DNA of 64,000 nucleotides, from NCBI RefSeq assembly GCF_004924335.1, contig NZ_CP024633.1, positions 434,001 through 498,000 of the forward strand, given 5' to 3'. A model generated the notes under the pieces. It searched no databases. It was not told where the DNA came from and saw only the letters and a list, made by a program, of their open reading frames with translations. Below, in pieces: positions 10,194 through 19,670 of this stretch (within the stretch, counting starts at the first letter, position 1; every line of letters starts with the position of its first letter). The stretch comes from Mycobacteroides salmoniphilum (GTDB lineage Bacteria > Actinomycetota > Actinomycetes > Mycobacteriales > Mycobacteriaceae). The position numbers and the translations under genes were made by a program.

Positions 10194-10616
10194 ATGTTCC
10201 GGACAATGATGAAATCAAAGATCCATCGCGCCACCGTGACGCATGCTGATCTGCACTACGTCGGCTCGGTCACCATCGACCCCGATCTCATGGAGGCCGC
10301 AGACCTGCTGGAGGGCGAGCAGGTCACTATCGTCGACATCAACAACGGTGCCCGGCTGGAGACCTATGCGATCACTGGCACGCGTGGTAGTGGGGTAATC
10401 GGGATCAACGGTGCCGCAGCGCACCTGGTGCACCCGGGAGATCTGGTGATCATCATCGCCTACGGTGTGATGAGCGATGAGGAAGCTCGTGTCTTCACAC
10501 CGCGTGTGGTCTTCGTCGACTCGGGCAACAAACAGGTTGATCTGGGCGAGCACTCCGACGACCCGGCCTACGTGCCCGAGAACTTCGGCCTGGTGTCCCC
10601 ACGCGGTCTGGTGTAG
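10194..10616 (+). CDS. panD: Aspartate 1-decarboxylase (pyruvoyl enzyme precursor)
   Basis: Makes beta-alanine from aspartate for PanC. The proenzyme self-cleaves between Gly24 and Ser25 in HYVGSVTID to create the pyruvoyl group; numbering from ATG 10194 puts the serine at the family's usual position. An ATG immediately upstream (10191) is also possible. GGAGG at 10185-10189 serves either start, though it is close. The N-terminus [23 protein letters not shown] and [19 protein letters not shown] are clear family signatures. 140 residues, normal length, 2 nt before coaX. Confidence 0.96.
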   Translation: MFRTMMKSKIHRATVTHADLHYVGSVTIDPDLMEAADLLEGEQVTIVDINNGARLETYAITGTRGSGVIGINGAAAHLVHPGDLVIIIAYGVMSDEEARVFTPRVVFVDSGNKQVDLGEHSDDPAYVPENFGLVSPRGLV

Positions 10617-10618
10617 CC

Positions 10619-11434
10619 ATGCTGCTCGCCATCGACGTACGTAACACCCACACCGTTCTCGGTCTGGTCTCGGGCACCGGCGAGCACGCCAAAGTTGTTC
10701 AGCACTGGCGGATTCGCACGGAAACCGAGATCACCGCAGATGAGCTGGCACTCACCATCGACGGACTGATCGGCGACGACAGCGAGACGCTGACCGGGGT
10801 TGCGGCCCTGTCCACCGTGCCCTCTGTGCTGCATGAAATGCGGGGCATGTTCGACCAGTACTGGTCGGCGGTTCCGCAGGTCCTCATCGAGCCTGGCGTG
10901 CGCACCGGCCTCCCGCTGCTCGTCGACAATCCGAAAGAGGTCGGTGCCGACCGAATCGTGAATTGTCTTGCCGCGCATCACAGATTTGGCTCCGCGTGCA
11001 TCGTGGTGGATTTCGGGTCTTCGATATGTGTGGATGTGGTGTCCGCCAAGGGTGAGTTCCTGGGGGGCGCCATAGCCCCGGGCGTGCAGGTATCCTCCGA
11101 TGCCGCCGCTGCCCGCAGCGCCGCTCTGCGGCGGGTGGAGCTCACCCGGCCGCGCTCCGTCGTGGGCAAGAACACGGTCGAGTGCATGCAATCGGGAGCG
11201 GTTTTCGGATTCGCGGGGTTGGTGGACGGGCTGGTGGAGCGGGTGCGTCGCGATATCGACGGCTTCAGTGGCGCCGGTGCCACGGTGGTGGCCACGGGCC
11301 ACACCGCCCCGCTGATCCTCCCCGAGACCCATACCGTCGACCGCTACGAGGAACATCTCACGCTCGACGGCCTGCGGCTGGTGTACGAGCGCAACCGGGC
11401 TGACCAGCGCGGCAAGGCCCGCACGGCCAAATAG
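10619..11434 (+). CDS. coaX: Type III pantothenate kinase
   Basis: Phosphorylates pantothenate, the first committed step to coenzyme A. The ASKHA phosphate-binding motifs are visible as [15 protein letters not shown] at the N-terminus, [12 protein letters not shown], and [14 protein letters not shown], with GGAIAPGV following. The 271-residue length fits the Rv3600c family. M. tuberculosis also has the type I enzyme CoaA, and only CoaA is regarded as its functional kinase, so activity here is not assured. The start is two bases after panD, so panC-panD-coaX is probably one operon. Confidence 0.92.
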   Translation: MLLAIDVRNTHTVLGLVSGTGEHAKVVQHWRIRTETEITADELALTIDGLIGDDSETLTGVAALSTVPSVLHEMRGMFDQYWSAVPQVLIEPGVRTGLPLLVDNPKEVGADRIVNCLAAHHRFGSACIVVDFGSSICVDVVSAKGEFLGGAIAPGVQVSSDAAAARSAALRRVELTRPRSVVGKNTVECMQSGAVFGFAGLVDGLVERVRRDIDGFSGAGATVVATGHTAPLILPETHTVDRYEEHLTLDGLRLVYERNRADQRGKARTAK

Positions 11435-11474
11435 GCGGAAACAAATCAGAGTCGTCCCGGCGAAGCACTACCGC

Positions 11475-11480
11475 TAAGCT
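11475..11480 (+). promoter_or_regulatory. Putative -10 element (TAAGCT) of a leaderless lysS promoter
   Basis: TAAGCT is 8 nt before the GTG of lysS, with no ribosome-binding sequence in between. The same hexamer with a 7-8 nt gap precedes the gntR and cysS1 GTG starts. Confidence 0.5.
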
Positions 11481-11488
11481 GCCGAGAC

Positions 11489-12991
11489 GTGACTGATCCT
11501 GACGCGCAGACCAGCTTGCCGGAACAATTTCGCATCCGGCAGGCCAAGCGCGAGAAGCTACTCGCCGAGGGCATCCAGCCGTATCCGGTAGAGGTGCCGC
11601 GCACCCACAGCCTCAAGCAGATTCGCGATGCCTACGTGGATTTGGAGACGGACACCAGCACCGGTGACCAGGTGGGTGTTTCGGGCCGTGTCATCTTCTC
11701 CCGTAACACCGGCAAGCTCTGCTTCGCGACGCTGCAGGAGGGGGACGGCACCTCGTTGCAGGTAATGATCAGCCTCGCCGGCGTCGGGGAACAGGCACTC
11801 GCCGACTGGAAGACCGATGTTGACCTCGGTGACATCGTGTTCGTACAGGGCGAGGTCATCAGCTCGCGCCGTGGCGAACTGAGTGTCCTGGCGGACGGCT
11901 GGCAGATGGCCTCCAAGTCCCTGCGCCCACTGCCCGTTGCTCACAAGGAGATGTCGGAAGAGACCAGAGTGCGCCAGCGATACGTGGATCTCATCGTGCG
12001 GCCGGAGGCGCGCCAGATCGCGCGGCAGCGGGTCGCGGTGATGCGCGCTATTCGTGATGCTTTGCACCGTCGCGGATTCCTGGAGTTGGAGACGCCGATC
12101 TTGCAGACCCTCGCCGGAGGTGCTGCGGCCCGCCCGTTCATTACGCATTCCAACGCGCTCGATATCGACCTGTATCTGCGTATTGCGCCGGAACTTTTCC
12201 TGAAAAGGGCTCTTGTCGGGGGCTTCGACAAGATTTTCGAGCTCAACCGAGTTTTCCGAAATGAAGGGTCAGATTCGACGCATTCTCCCGAATTCGTGAT
12301 GTTGGAAACATATGAGACGTACGGCACATACGATACCGCCGCCACAATGATCCGTGAGCTCATCCAGGAGGTAGCGGACGATGCAATGGGCACCAGGCAG
12401 GTGACGTTGCCCGACGGATCGACCTACGACTTGGACGGCGAGTGGACGACGATGGAAATGTATCCGTCGTTGTCGGATGCTCTTGGCGATGAGATCACCC
12501 CCGATACTCCGATTGCCACGCTATGGAAGATCGCCGATCGGGTGGGCGCCGAGATTCCCACCGACCGCGGTTACGGTCACGGAAAACTCATCGAAGAACT
12601 GTGGGAACACCAGGTCGGCGATAAAATGGACGCACCGACGTTTGTGAGGGATTTCCCAGTTGAGACATCGCCGCTGACTCGTCAGCACCGGAGCATCGCG
12701 GGTGTCACCGAGAAGTGGGATTTGTATGTTCGCGGCTTTGAATTGGCGACCGGGTACTCGGAGTTGATCGACCCGGTGATCCAGCGTGAAAGATTCGCTG
12801 ACCAGGCACGATTGGCCGCCGCCGGCGATGATGAGGCGATGAGCCTTGATGAGGACTTCCTCGGCGCGATGGAGCATGCGATGCCGCCCGCGGCCGGAAC
12901 CGGGATGGGTATCGATCGCCTGTTGATGGCGCTTACCGGACTGGGAATTCGCGAGACGATCTTGTTTCCGATTGTCCGACCTACGCTTTGA
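11489..12991 (+). CDS. lysS: Lysyl-tRNA synthetase, class II
   Basis: Charges tRNA-Lys in the cytoplasm. An N-terminal OB-fold anticodon domain (about residues 50-150) precedes the class II catalytic core. The core has motif 2 in [14 protein letters not shown] and motif 3 in [39 protein letters not shown] and [12 protein letters not shown] are typical LysRS blocks. The 500-residue length is normal. The GTG start seems leaderless. The second half, from about 12200, has lower GC and more A/T-ending codons than the first half and neighbouring genes. Confidence 0.96.
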   Translation: MTDPDAQTSLPEQFRIRQAKREKLLAEGIQPYPVEVPRTHSLKQIRDAYVDLETDTSTGDQVGVSGRVIFSRNTGKLCFATLQEGDGTSLQVMISLAGVGEQALADWKTDVDLGDIVFVQGEVISSRRGELSVLADGWQMASKSLRPLPVAHKEMSEETRVRQRYVDLIVRPEARQIARQRVAVMRAIRDALHRRGFLELETPILQTLAGGAAARPFITHSNALDIDLYLRIAPELFLKRALVGGFDKIFELNRVFRNEGSDSTHSPEFVMLETYETYGTYDTAATMIRELIQEVADDAMGTRQVTLPDGSTYDLDGEWTTMEMYPSLSDALGDEITPDTPIATLWKIADRVGAEIPTDRGYGHGKLIEELWEHQVGDKMDAPTFVRDFPVETSPLTRQHRSIAGVTEKWDLYVRGFELATGYSELIDPVIQRERFADQARLAAAGDDEAMSLDEDFLGAMEHAMPPAAGTGMGIDRLLMALTGLGIRETILFPIVRPTL

Positions 12992-13153
12992 TCTACGCGT
13001 TCGAATTTTGTCTCGCTTTTCAACTATGAGTGTAGTGAATCGCTTGCCTTGAGCGGAACACGCGCAGCCTTGCGGGTATGTTGAACTTTGCGGCAATCCG
13101 TGGCATGTTTGAGGTGGACCAACGGGGGTTCTGCTTTTGGAAGGATAAAAGGA

Positions 13154-13498
13154 ATGGCTAAGAAGGTCACGGTCACGCTTGTCGATGACGTCGATGGTGA
13201 AGCACCTGCCGACGAGACCGTTGAATTCGGTATTGACGGCGTGACTTACGAGATCGACCTTTCTTCCAAGAATGCAGAGAAGCTGCGCAATCAGCTCTCT
13301 ACATGGGTCGAGCATGCTCGTCGTGTCAGTGGCCGTCGTCGCGGGCGGGGGAGCTCAGGGACGGGTCGCGGGCGTGCGAGCATCGATCGTGAGCAGAGCG
13401 CGGCGATCCGTGAGTGGGCGCGTAAGAACGGTCACAATGTGTCGTCACGTGGTCGCATTCCCGCCGAAGTTGTCGACGCGTTCAACGCGGCCAACTAA
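13154..13498 (+). CDS. lsr2: Nucleoid-associated silencing protein Lsr2
   Basis: H-NS-like protein that coats AT-rich DNA and silences many genes; in the M. abscessus group, altered lsr2 expression or mutation affects colony type. The N-terminal dimerisation domain ([20 protein letters not shown]) is joined by a basic linker ([13 protein letters not shown]) to the DNA-binding domain. That domain has the AT-hook-like RGR ([18 protein letters not shown]). The 114-residue length is intact and shows no lesion. ATG 13154 follows AAAGGA. The 162 bp upstream of the start are AT-richer than average and hold its promoter. Confidence 0.97.
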   Translation: MAKKVTVTLVDDVDGEAPADETVEFGIDGVTYEIDLSSKNAEKLRNQLSTWVEHARRVSGRRRGRGSSGTGRGRASIDREQSAAIREWARKNGHNVSSRGRIPAEVVDAFNAAN

Positions 13499-13834
13499 GA
13501 CTGCTGACTGGCCCGTCCCCCCAGAATTTCGCTTACGGCGAAGCCGGGTCAAAATCGGAAACGTTTTCACCGCATCTGGCGTTGTTCGGTTGCCTAACAA
13601 GCACCGCCGGGTGCGGTGATTCGTATATTTGGGGACGGTTCCTCCGGGTTCCGTAGGTTCCTCTGAGTACTCTCAGGGGCCATCTCCTGGTATGCGAGCA
13701 CCGCACCGACTACGGCTGACCACTAGAGTGGCGATTAGGTCCTAGTGCCAGCGGAGATGAGCCGTTTGGGGGGAGCCCCGAGCGGCAGGATGAACCGCTT
13801 GCGCAAAGGCCGGACGAGGAAGCGAGGGAGACCG
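13499..13834 (+). other. lsr2-clpC1 intergenic region
   Basis: 336 bp without a convincing gene. It holds the ClgR-like site at 13526-13543. Further on come a G/C-rich stretch and the likely clpC1 transcription start region. The clpC1 frame is open back to 13745, but the extra 30 residues are basic and unlike ClpC. Confidence 0.6.
13526..13543 (+). promoter_or_regulatory. Putative ClgR binding site upstream of clpC1
   Basis: ATTTCGCTTACGGCGAAG fits every position of the actinobacterial ClgR consensus WNNWCGCYNANRGCGWWS as I recall it, including the CGC-N5-GCG core. It lies about 290 bp before the clpC1 start. ClgR activates clp genes in Corynebacterium and Mycobacterium, so activation of clpC1 is a reasonable inference. 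Confidence 0.65.
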
Positions 13835-16369
13835 ATGTTCGAGAGATTCACTGACCGCGCTCGGCGGGTGGTTGTGCTGGCCCAAGAAGAGGCCCGCATG
13901 CTCAACCACAATTACATCGGCACCGAGCACATCCTGCTGGGTCTGATTCACGAGGGCGAGGGCGTTGCCGCCAAGTCGCTGGAGTCGCTGGGCATTTCCC
14001 TGGAAGGGGTGCGCAGCCAGGTCGAGGAGATCATCGGCCAGGGACAGCAGGCACCGTCCGGGCACATTCCTTTCACTCCTCGCGCCAAGAAGGTGCTGGA
14101 GCTGAGCCTGCGCGAGGCGCTGCAGCTCGGCCACAACTACATCGGCACCGAGCACATCCTGTTGGGCCTCATCCGTGAGGGTGAAGGCGTCGCGGCTCAG
14201 GTGCTCGTCAAGCTGGGTGCGGAGTTGACCCGGGTGCGCCAGCAGGTCATTCAGCTTCTGAGCGGCTACCAGGGCAAGGAGACCACGGAATCCGGTACCG
14301 GAGGCCGTGGTGGCGAGGCCGGGACCCCGTCGACCTCGCTGGTTCTCGACCAGTTCGGACGCAATCTGACTGCTGCCGCCATGGAAGGCAAGCTCGACCC
14401 GGTCATCGGTCGTGAGAAGGAAATCGAGCGCGTCATGCAGGTGCTGAGCCGCCGCACCAAGAACAACCCGGTGCTGATCGGCGAGCCCGGCGTCGGCAAG
14501 ACCGCCGTCGTTGAGGGCCTGGCGCAGGCCATCGTGCACGGCGAGGTGCCTGAGACGCTGAAGAACAAGCAGCTGTACACCCTGGACCTCGGGTCCCTGG
14601 TGGCCGGCAGCCGCTACCGCGGTGACTTCGAAGAACGCCTCAAGAAGGTGCTCAAGGAGATCAACACCCGCGGCGACATCATCCTGTTCATCGACGAGCT
14701 GCACACGCTGGTTGGTGCGGGCGCGGCCGAGGGCGCGATCGACGCGGCCTCCATCCTCAAGCCCAAGCTGGCCCGTGGCGAGCTGCAGACGATCGGTGCG
14801 ACCACCCTCGACGAGTACCGCAAGTACATCGAGAAGGATGCCGCCCTGGAGCGTCGTTTCCAGCCGGTGCAGGTGGGTGAGCCGACCGTCGAGCACACCA
14901 TCGAGATCCTCAAGGGTCTGCGCGATCGCTACGAGGCGCACCACCGGGTGTCCATCACCGATGGCGCGCTGGTGGCGGCGGCCACCCTGGCCGACCGGTA
15001 CATCAACGACCGGTTCTTGCCGGACAAGGCGATCGACTTGATCGACGAGGCAGGTGCGCGCATGCGTATCCGCCGGATGACCGCTCCGCCAGACCTGCGC
15101 GAGTTCGACGAGAAGATCGCCGATGCGCGCAGGGAGAAGGAATCGGCTATCGACGCTCAGGACTTCGAGAAGGCGGCGCGCCTGCGCGACTCCGAGAAGC
15201 AGCTCGTCGCTCAGCGCACCGAGCGTGAAAAGCAGTGGCGCTCAGGTGACTTGGACGTCGTGGCGGAAGTCGACGATGAGCAGATCGCCGAGGTGTTGGG
15301 CAACTGGACCGGTATCCCTGTGTTCAAGCTGACCGAGGAGGAGACCACTCGGCTGCTGCGTATGGAGGATGAGGTGCACAAGCGGATCATCGGCCAGGAG
15401 GAAGCCGTCAAGGCTGTCTCCAAGGCCATCCGCCGCACCCGTGCCGGCCTGAAAGACCCACGGCGGCCATCGGGTTCGTTCATCTTCGCCGGCCCGTCGG
15501 GAGTCGGTAAGACCGAGCTGTCCAAGGCGCTGGCCAACTTCCTGTTCGGCGACGACGACGCGCTGATCCAGATCGACATGGGTGAGTTCCACGACCGCTT
15601 TACCGCCTCAAGGCTTTTCGGCGCTCCTCCGGGATACGTCGGCTACGAGGAGGGCGGCCAGCTCACCGAGAAGGTGCGTCGCAAGCCGTTCAGTGTTGTG
15701 CTGTTCGACGAGATCGAGAAGGCCCACCAGGAGATCTACAACACCCTGTTGCAGGTCCTGGAGGACGGGCGTCTCACCGACGGCCAGGGTCGCACAGTCG
15801 ACTTCAAGAACACGGTGCTGATCTTCACTTCGAATCTGGGCACCTCGGATATCTCCAAGGCCGTGGGCCTCGGGTTCTCCGAGGGCGGCGGCGGCTCGAA
15901 TTATGAGCGGATGAAGCAGAAGGTTCACGACGAACTCAAGAAGCACTTCCGTCCGGAGTTCCTGAACCGCATCGACGACATCATCGTCTTCGAGCAGCTG
16001 ACCAAGGACCAGATCATCCAGATGGTCGATCTGATGATCGCCCGGGTGAGCAGACAGCTGAAGACGAAGGACATGGAGATGGAGCTGACCGACAACGCCA
16101 AGGCGCTGTTGGCCAAGCGCGGGTTCGACCCGGTGCTCGGCGCCCGGCCGCTGCGTCGGACCATCCAGCGTGAGATCGAGGACACCCTCTCGGAGAAGAT
16201 TCTCTTCAACGAGATCGGCGCCGGCGAGCTGATCACGGTCGATGTCGAGGGCTGGGACGGCGAGGGCGCCGGCGAGGACGCGAAGTTCACGTTCGTCGGC
16301 CGTCCGAAGCCCGTGCTGGTCACCGGTGAGGAGCCGGCGGCCGACCTGGCGGCCTCCGCCTCGGAGTAA
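13835..16369 (+). CDS. clpC1: ClpC1 AAA+ unfoldase subunit
   Basis: ATPase partner of the ClpP1P2 protease; unfolds and translocates substrates in the cytoplasm. The N-terminal Clp-N domain contains two repeats ([14 protein letters not shown] occurs twice, near residues 25 and 100). AAA domain 1 has GEPGVGKT at 216-223, the mid-region holds the UVR-type segment ([17 protein letters not shown]), and AAA domain 2 has GPSGVGKT from 553. The 844 residues from ATG 13835 (GAGGGAG upstream) agree with about 848 in M. tuberculosis. A strong terminator follows. Confidence 0.97.
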   Translation: MFERFTDRARRVVVLAQEEARMLNHNYIGTEHILLGLIHEGEGVAAKSLESLGISLEGVRSQVEEIIGQGQQAPSGHIPFTPRAKKVLELSLREALQLGHNYIGTEHILLGLIREGEGVAAQVLVKLGAELTRVRQQVIQLLSGYQGKETTESGTGGRGGEAGTPSTSLVLDQFGRNLTAAAMEGKLDPVIGREKEIERVMQVLSRRTKNNPVLIGEPGVGKTAVVEGLAQAIVHGEVPETLKNKQLYTLDLGSLVAGSRYRGDFEERLKKVLKEINTRGDIILFIDELHTLVGAGAAEGAIDAASILKPKLARGELQTIGATTLDEYRKYIEKDAALERRFQPVQVGEPTVEHTIEILKGLRDRYEAHHRVSITDGALVAAATLADRYINDRFLPDKAIDLIDEAGARMRIRRMTAPPDLREFDEKIADARREKESAIDAQDFEKAARLRDSEKQLVAQRTEREKQWRSGDLDVVAEVDDEQIAEVLGNWTGIPVFKLTEEETTRLLRMEDEVHKRIIGQEEAVKAVSKAIRRTRAGLKDPRRPSGSFIFAGPSGVGKTELSKALANFLFGDDDALIQIDMGEFHDRFTASRLFGAPPGYVGYEEGGQLTEKVRRKPFSVVLFDEIEKAHQEIYNTLLQVLEDGRLTDGQGRTVDFKNTVLIFTSNLGTSDISKAVGLGFSEGGGGSNYERMKQKVHDELKKHFRPEFLNRIDDIIVFEQLTKDQIIQMVDLMIARVSRQLKTKDMEMELTDNAKALLAKRGFDPVLGARPLRRTIQREIEDTLSEKILFNEIGAGELITVDVEGWDGEGAGEDAKFTFVGRPKPVLVTGEEPAADLAASASE

Positions 16370-16378
16370 AAACAACCC

Positions 16379-16424
16379 AAAAAGCGCCGAGTGTGAGCAT
16401 CACAGCTCACACTCGGCGCTTTTT
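16379..16424 (+). terminator. Rho-independent terminator after clpC1
   Basis: AAGCGCCGAGTGTGAG pairs perfectly with CTCACACTCGGCGCTT across a short 8-nt loop, with A residues before and a run of T after the stem. It begins 10 bp after the clpC1 stop. Confidence 0.9.
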
Positions 16425-16485
16425 GCGCGCTGGGGGGTTCGGCGTTTCCGGGTGCGGAACGCATTGCGGCAGTAGTGTCGCCCGC

Positions 16486-16956
16486 GTGGACACCATCAGC
16501 GGGTTGCCTGCACACGTGCTGTTGGTGCATTTCGTTGTCGTGCTTGCGCCGTTGACGGCGATTCTGGAGATTCTGTGTGGGATTTCCGTCGCTATTCGGT
16601 CGCGGCTGGTGTGGCTGGTTGCCGGGCTGGCGGCGGTGACGCTGGTACTCACCCCGCTGACCACTTCGGCAGGCGAATGGCTGCTCGATCGTGAGAAGAG
16701 CCCTAGTGCTGCCCTGTTGACGCACGCCGAGCGTGGCGACTGGATGCTGGTGTTCTCCAGCGCGTTGGTGCTGGGCGCGCTCGTGCTGGCGGTCGCCCAT
16801 CGGCTCGGCCTGTCACCGGCCCGGCTTGGGCCGCACCTGACCGTTGCAGTGTTGGTGCTGATTCTCGGGGGCGTGTCCATCGTCGGCGTCATCCGGATCG
16901 GGGATTCCGGTGCGAGGGCGGTCTGGGGCACGGAACTGACCGGTGATGGCGGCTAG
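16486..16956 (+). CDS. DUF2231-like integral membrane protein
   Basis: 156 residues from GTG 16486; the open frame extends upstream, but through the clpC1 terminator. LPAHVLLVHFVVVLAPL at the N-terminus is the LPxHPLLVHFP-type signature of DUF2231 membrane proteins. Four membrane helices are expected (about residues 9-31, 41-63, 82-105, 114-136). DUF2231 members often carry redox or haem-related roles, but nothing here fixes a function. The gene stands alone between the clpC1 terminator and a convergent oxidoreductase gene, with no counterpart at this place in M. tuberculosis as I recall it. Confidence 0.8.
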   Translation: MDTISGLPAHVLLVHFVVVLAPLTAILEILCGISVAIRSRLVWLVAGLAAVTLVLTPLTTSAGEWLLDREKSPSAALLTHAERGDWMLVFSSALVLGALVLAVAHRLGLSPARLGPHLTVAVLVLILGGVSIVGVIRIGDSGARAVWGTELTGDGG

Positions 16957-16996
16957 GATCAGAATCTCTTGTCGTGCCAATGGTTTGCGAGCGAGC

Positions 16997-17863
16997 TCAC
17001 GGTTGCAGCAGCGGTCTTACGTCCTGGCCCAGGCTGTGGATGTATCCGATGAGATCGGGTTCGTTTCCGGTCGGTGATGCGATGAAATCCGTGACACCGA
17101 GATCTCGTAGCGCGTGGAGCTGCGCGGCGACCTCGGCGGCCCCTCCGCCGATGCTCGCCGAAGCGTCAAAGGAGATCCCGGGATAGTGGCCGGGATCGTT
17201 TGCGATGAGTTGGGCGGCGCCGGGGCCAACACTGATGGTGCGACTCAGGAAGATCCGGTGACCGGGGCCGGGGTCTATCAGCGCGCAGTGCGCAGCAACG
17301 GTGTCGGCCGGAACCATACTGGTCAGCAATGTGCCATCGCCCAGGCTGCCGGCCAGTCGTAGCGAGCGGGGCCCGTTCGCGCCGATCATAATGGGCAGCG
17401 GTTCCGCGGGCGGCCAGTCCAGCCGGACCCCATTCAGCCGCACATATCGCCCGTCGGCACTGACCTCCTTGCCCGCCAACAGATCCCGCAGTGCCGTCAC
17501 GTACTCGTGGAGCAGGGTCAGGGGCGAGCCGACCTTGGCGCCAATTTGTTCCATGTGAGGCTGCCAGCCGTGCCCGATCCCCGGCAGCACCCTGCCGGGA
17601 AAATTGCGCTCCAGGATGCTGTAATCCATTGCCGCCGCCACGACATTGCGTACCGGTGCCGAGAGGAAACCAGTTCCGACACTGATCCGTTCGGTGGACG
17701 CAAGGGCCAGCGAGGCGTACGCGATCGATGTGGTGGCGAAACAGTCCTCGCAGACCCACAGGTGATCGAGCCCGGCGGCTTCGGCCGCGTGCGCAATCTC
17801 GAGCAGCCGTTCTGGTGGAAGAGAGGGCGGCACCATGAGGCCGAGGGTGGTGGGCAAGCTCAT
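16997..17863 (-). CDS. LLM-class (luciferase-like) F420- or flavin-dependent oxidoreductase
   Basis: 288-residue TIM-barrel protein of the luciferase-like monooxygenase superfamily. Family blocks are LEIAHAAEAAGLDHLWVCED, ISVGTGFLSAPVRN, LPGIGHGW, PLTLLHEYVTALRDLL and LPIMIGANGPRSLRLAGSLGDG. Mycobacterial members commonly use F420, but the cofactor cannot be decided from sequence alone and the substrate is unknown. It lies 32 bp downstream of the cobalamin-type ABC operon in the same direction and could be transcribed with it. Slightly short for the family but complete. Confidence 0.85.
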   Translation of the reverse strand: MSLPTTLGLMVPPSLPPERLLEIAHAAEAAGLDHLWVCEDCFATTSIAYASLALASTERISVGTGFLSAPVRNVVAAAMDYSILERNFPGRVLPGIGHGWQPHMEQIGAKVGSPLTLLHEYVTALRDLLAGKEVSADGRYVRLNGVRLDWPPAEPLPIMIGANGPRSLRLAGSLGDGTLLTSMVPADTVAAHCALIDPGPGHRIFLSRTISVGPGAAQLIANDPGHYPGISFDASASIGGGAAEVAAQLHALRDLGVTDFIASPTGNEPDLIGYIHSLGQDVRPLLQP

Positions 17864-17895
17864 GTCGTCACCCTAGCTCCAGAGGCCGACAGCGT

Positions 17896-18888
17896 TCAGA
17901 ATCCCTTGTCGCGCAGATAGTTCGCCAGGGTGACGATGGCGTCTGGATTGCGCGGTCCTTCGACCAGGGCGGCGTAGGGCAGCACGATGAAGTTCCGGTC
18001 GCGGACCGCCTGGGTGTGCTTCATTAGTGGCTGTGCCTTGAGCAGGTTGATCTTTGCGTCGGCGGTGTTGTTAGGGCCTACCCCGTAATCGCAGATGATG
18101 ATCACCTGGGGGTCGCGCTGGGCGGCCGTCTCCCAGGCACTCGTGGTCCAGCTGTCGTCAAGATCTGAGAAGACGTTGCGGCCCCCGGCCTTCTCGATGA
18201 TCTGCTGTGGTGCGGCGTTCTTACCGGAGGTGAACGGCTGGGCCTCACCGCTGTCGTACAGGAAGACACGAACGGGCGGCCGGTCCTGCGGCAGACGCGA
18301 CTGCACGGTGTCGACGGTCTTGCGGTACGTGGCGATCAACTCAGTTGCGCGTTCCTGAACTCCGAAGATCGCCCCCAGGTTGGCCAGGTCCTCGTAGAGA
18401 GCGTCGAGGGGAGGCTTGATACCGCGCCGGACCGTTCCGGGCTGACGGCACGCCTCGGTCAGCTGGTAGGGCACCGCCCCAATGGACCGCACCCAATCCG
18501 GGGTCATCCCGGAGGTCTCGTTGAATCCGTAGCTCCACCCCGCGAACACGAGATCGGGACGCGCGGCTTGCACTGCTTCACGGGTGAATCCCTGACCCAG
18601 GTTGGTGGTGGACTCGAACTGCGCCTTCCACGGCGAGGTCTCGATGTCGCGATCCTGTCCGGCGTCGATGAAGTAGCCGGCCATCCGGTCCTGCAGACCG
18701 AGTGCGAACATCAGCTCGGTGACCCCGGTGTCATTGCTGACGGCTCGGGTGACCGGTACCGGAACATCAAGCGGTGCAGCGCAATTGTCGACGGAAACCC
18801 GCTCAGTTCCGGGGCTCTGTGCCTCGATGGTCGCGCAGCCCGCTGATAGCAGCGACACCATCACCGTCACACCGATGAGTGCCTTCAT
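17896..18888 (-). CDS. Periplasmic-binding lipoprotein of a cobalamin-type ABC transporter (BtuF-like)
   Basis: 330 residues from ATG 18888, preceded by AGGAGAAGG. The start overlaps the ATPase stop as ATGA, which rules out the in-frame start at 18981. Residues 1-17 form a signal peptide with lipobox LSAGC. Family blocks are NDTGVTELMFALGLQDRMAGYF, AARPDLVFAGWSYG, DPQVIIICDYG and VLPYAALVEGPRNPDAIVTLANYL. These match FecB/BtuF-type proteins. Third gene of the riboswitch-controlled permease-ATPase-binding protein operon, so cobalamin or another corrinoid is the likely ligand; a siderophore is the alternative from family alone. Confidence 0.85.
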   Translation of the reverse strand: MKALIGVTVMVSLLSAGCATIEAQSPGTERVSVDNCAAPLDVPVPVTRAVSNDTGVTELMFALGLQDRMAGYFIDAGQDRDIETSPWKAQFESTTNLGQGFTREAVQAARPDLVFAGWSYGFNETSGMTPDWVRSIGAVPYQLTEACRQPGTVRRGIKPPLDALYEDLANLGAIFGVQERATELIATYRKTVDTVQSRLPQDRPPVRVFLYDSGEAQPFTSGKNAAPQQIIEKAGGRNVFSDLDDSWTTSAWETAAQRDPQVIIICDYGVGPNNTADAKINLLKAQPLMKHTQAVRDRNFIVLPYAALVEGPRNPDAIVTLANYLRDKGF

Positions 18889-19670
18889 TCCTTCTCCTGT
18901 CTTTCGGGCTGAGGATCGAAGATGATCTGCGGAACACCGCTTCGTGGGTGTGCGATGACATGACATCCGATGCCGAACCACCGGCCGATGGATTCGGCGG
19001 TGATGACCTCGTGTGGTGGGCCTGAGAGCACGATGCGTCCCTCGGCCATGACGTGGATGGTGTCGCAGTACTGTGCCGCGAGGTTGAGGTCGTGCAGAGC
19101 AGCGATGACGGTGATGCCCAGTATCTGTGCCGAGCTGAGTATCGAATACTGATGGCGCACATCCAGATGATTGGTGGGCTCGTCCAGCACCAAGACGCGC
19201 GGTTGCTGTGCGAGGGCGCGGGCGATGAGAACCCGCTGGCGCTCCCCGCCCGAGAGAGAACTGAACGTACGGTCGGCAAGCGCCGTCACGTCCGCCGTCT
19301 CGGTCGCCTCCGCGCAGATGCGCCGGTCCTGTTCGGAGGTGCTGCGCAGGGATGTGCCGTGCGGCAGCCGGCCGGTGGCGACTACTTCCGCGGCCGTGAA
19401 ATCAAAATCCAAGGACATGTCCTGAGTCAGCGCCGCCACCTGACGGGCGTTCTCCCGCATGCTGATGGCCCGCACCGACACGCCACTGACTGCTACGTCG
19501 CCGGTGGTAGGAGTAAGCGCGCGGTACAGGCAGCGCAGGGTTGTCGACTTGCCGCTGCCGTTGGGGCCGACGATTCCCACGAATCCCCCAGCCGCGACCT
19601 GCATGTCGATACTCGAGACGATGCGGCTACCTGCGATATCGACCGACACGCTCTGATAGGTGACGTCCAT
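18885..19670 (-). CDS. ABC transporter ATPase (BtuD/FecE-type)
   Basis: 261 residues from ATG 19670, which shares a base with the permease stop (TGATG). Walker A GPNGSGKST is near residue 36, followed by the Q-loop (QDMSLDFDFTAAEVV), the ABC signature LSGGERQRVLIARAL, Walker B VLVLDEPTNHLD and the switch His (ALHDLNLAAQYC). This pattern is the FecE/BtuD subgroup. The ATPase energises uptake by the adjacent permease and lipoprotein. Both junctions overlap by 1-4 nt, indicating translational coupling. Confidence 0.92.
   Translation of the reverse strand: MDVTYQSVSVDIAGSRIVSSIDMQVAAGGFVGIVGPNGSGKSTTLRCLYRALTPTTGDVAVSGVSVRAISMRENARQVAALTQDMSLDFDFTAAEVVATGRLPHGTSLRSTSEQDRRICAEATETADVTALADRTFSSLSGGERQRVLIARALAQQPRVLVLDEPTNHLDVRHQYSILSSAQILGITVIAALHDLNLAAQYCDTIHVMAEGRIVLSGPPHEVITAESIGRWFGIGCHVIAHPRSGVPQIIFDPQPERQEKE

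Noticed and set aside
13742..14944. Open frame of 400 codons opposite clpC1
   Set aside because: Mirror of highly biased clpC1 codons; Leu/Asp/Gln-rich and without any family pattern.
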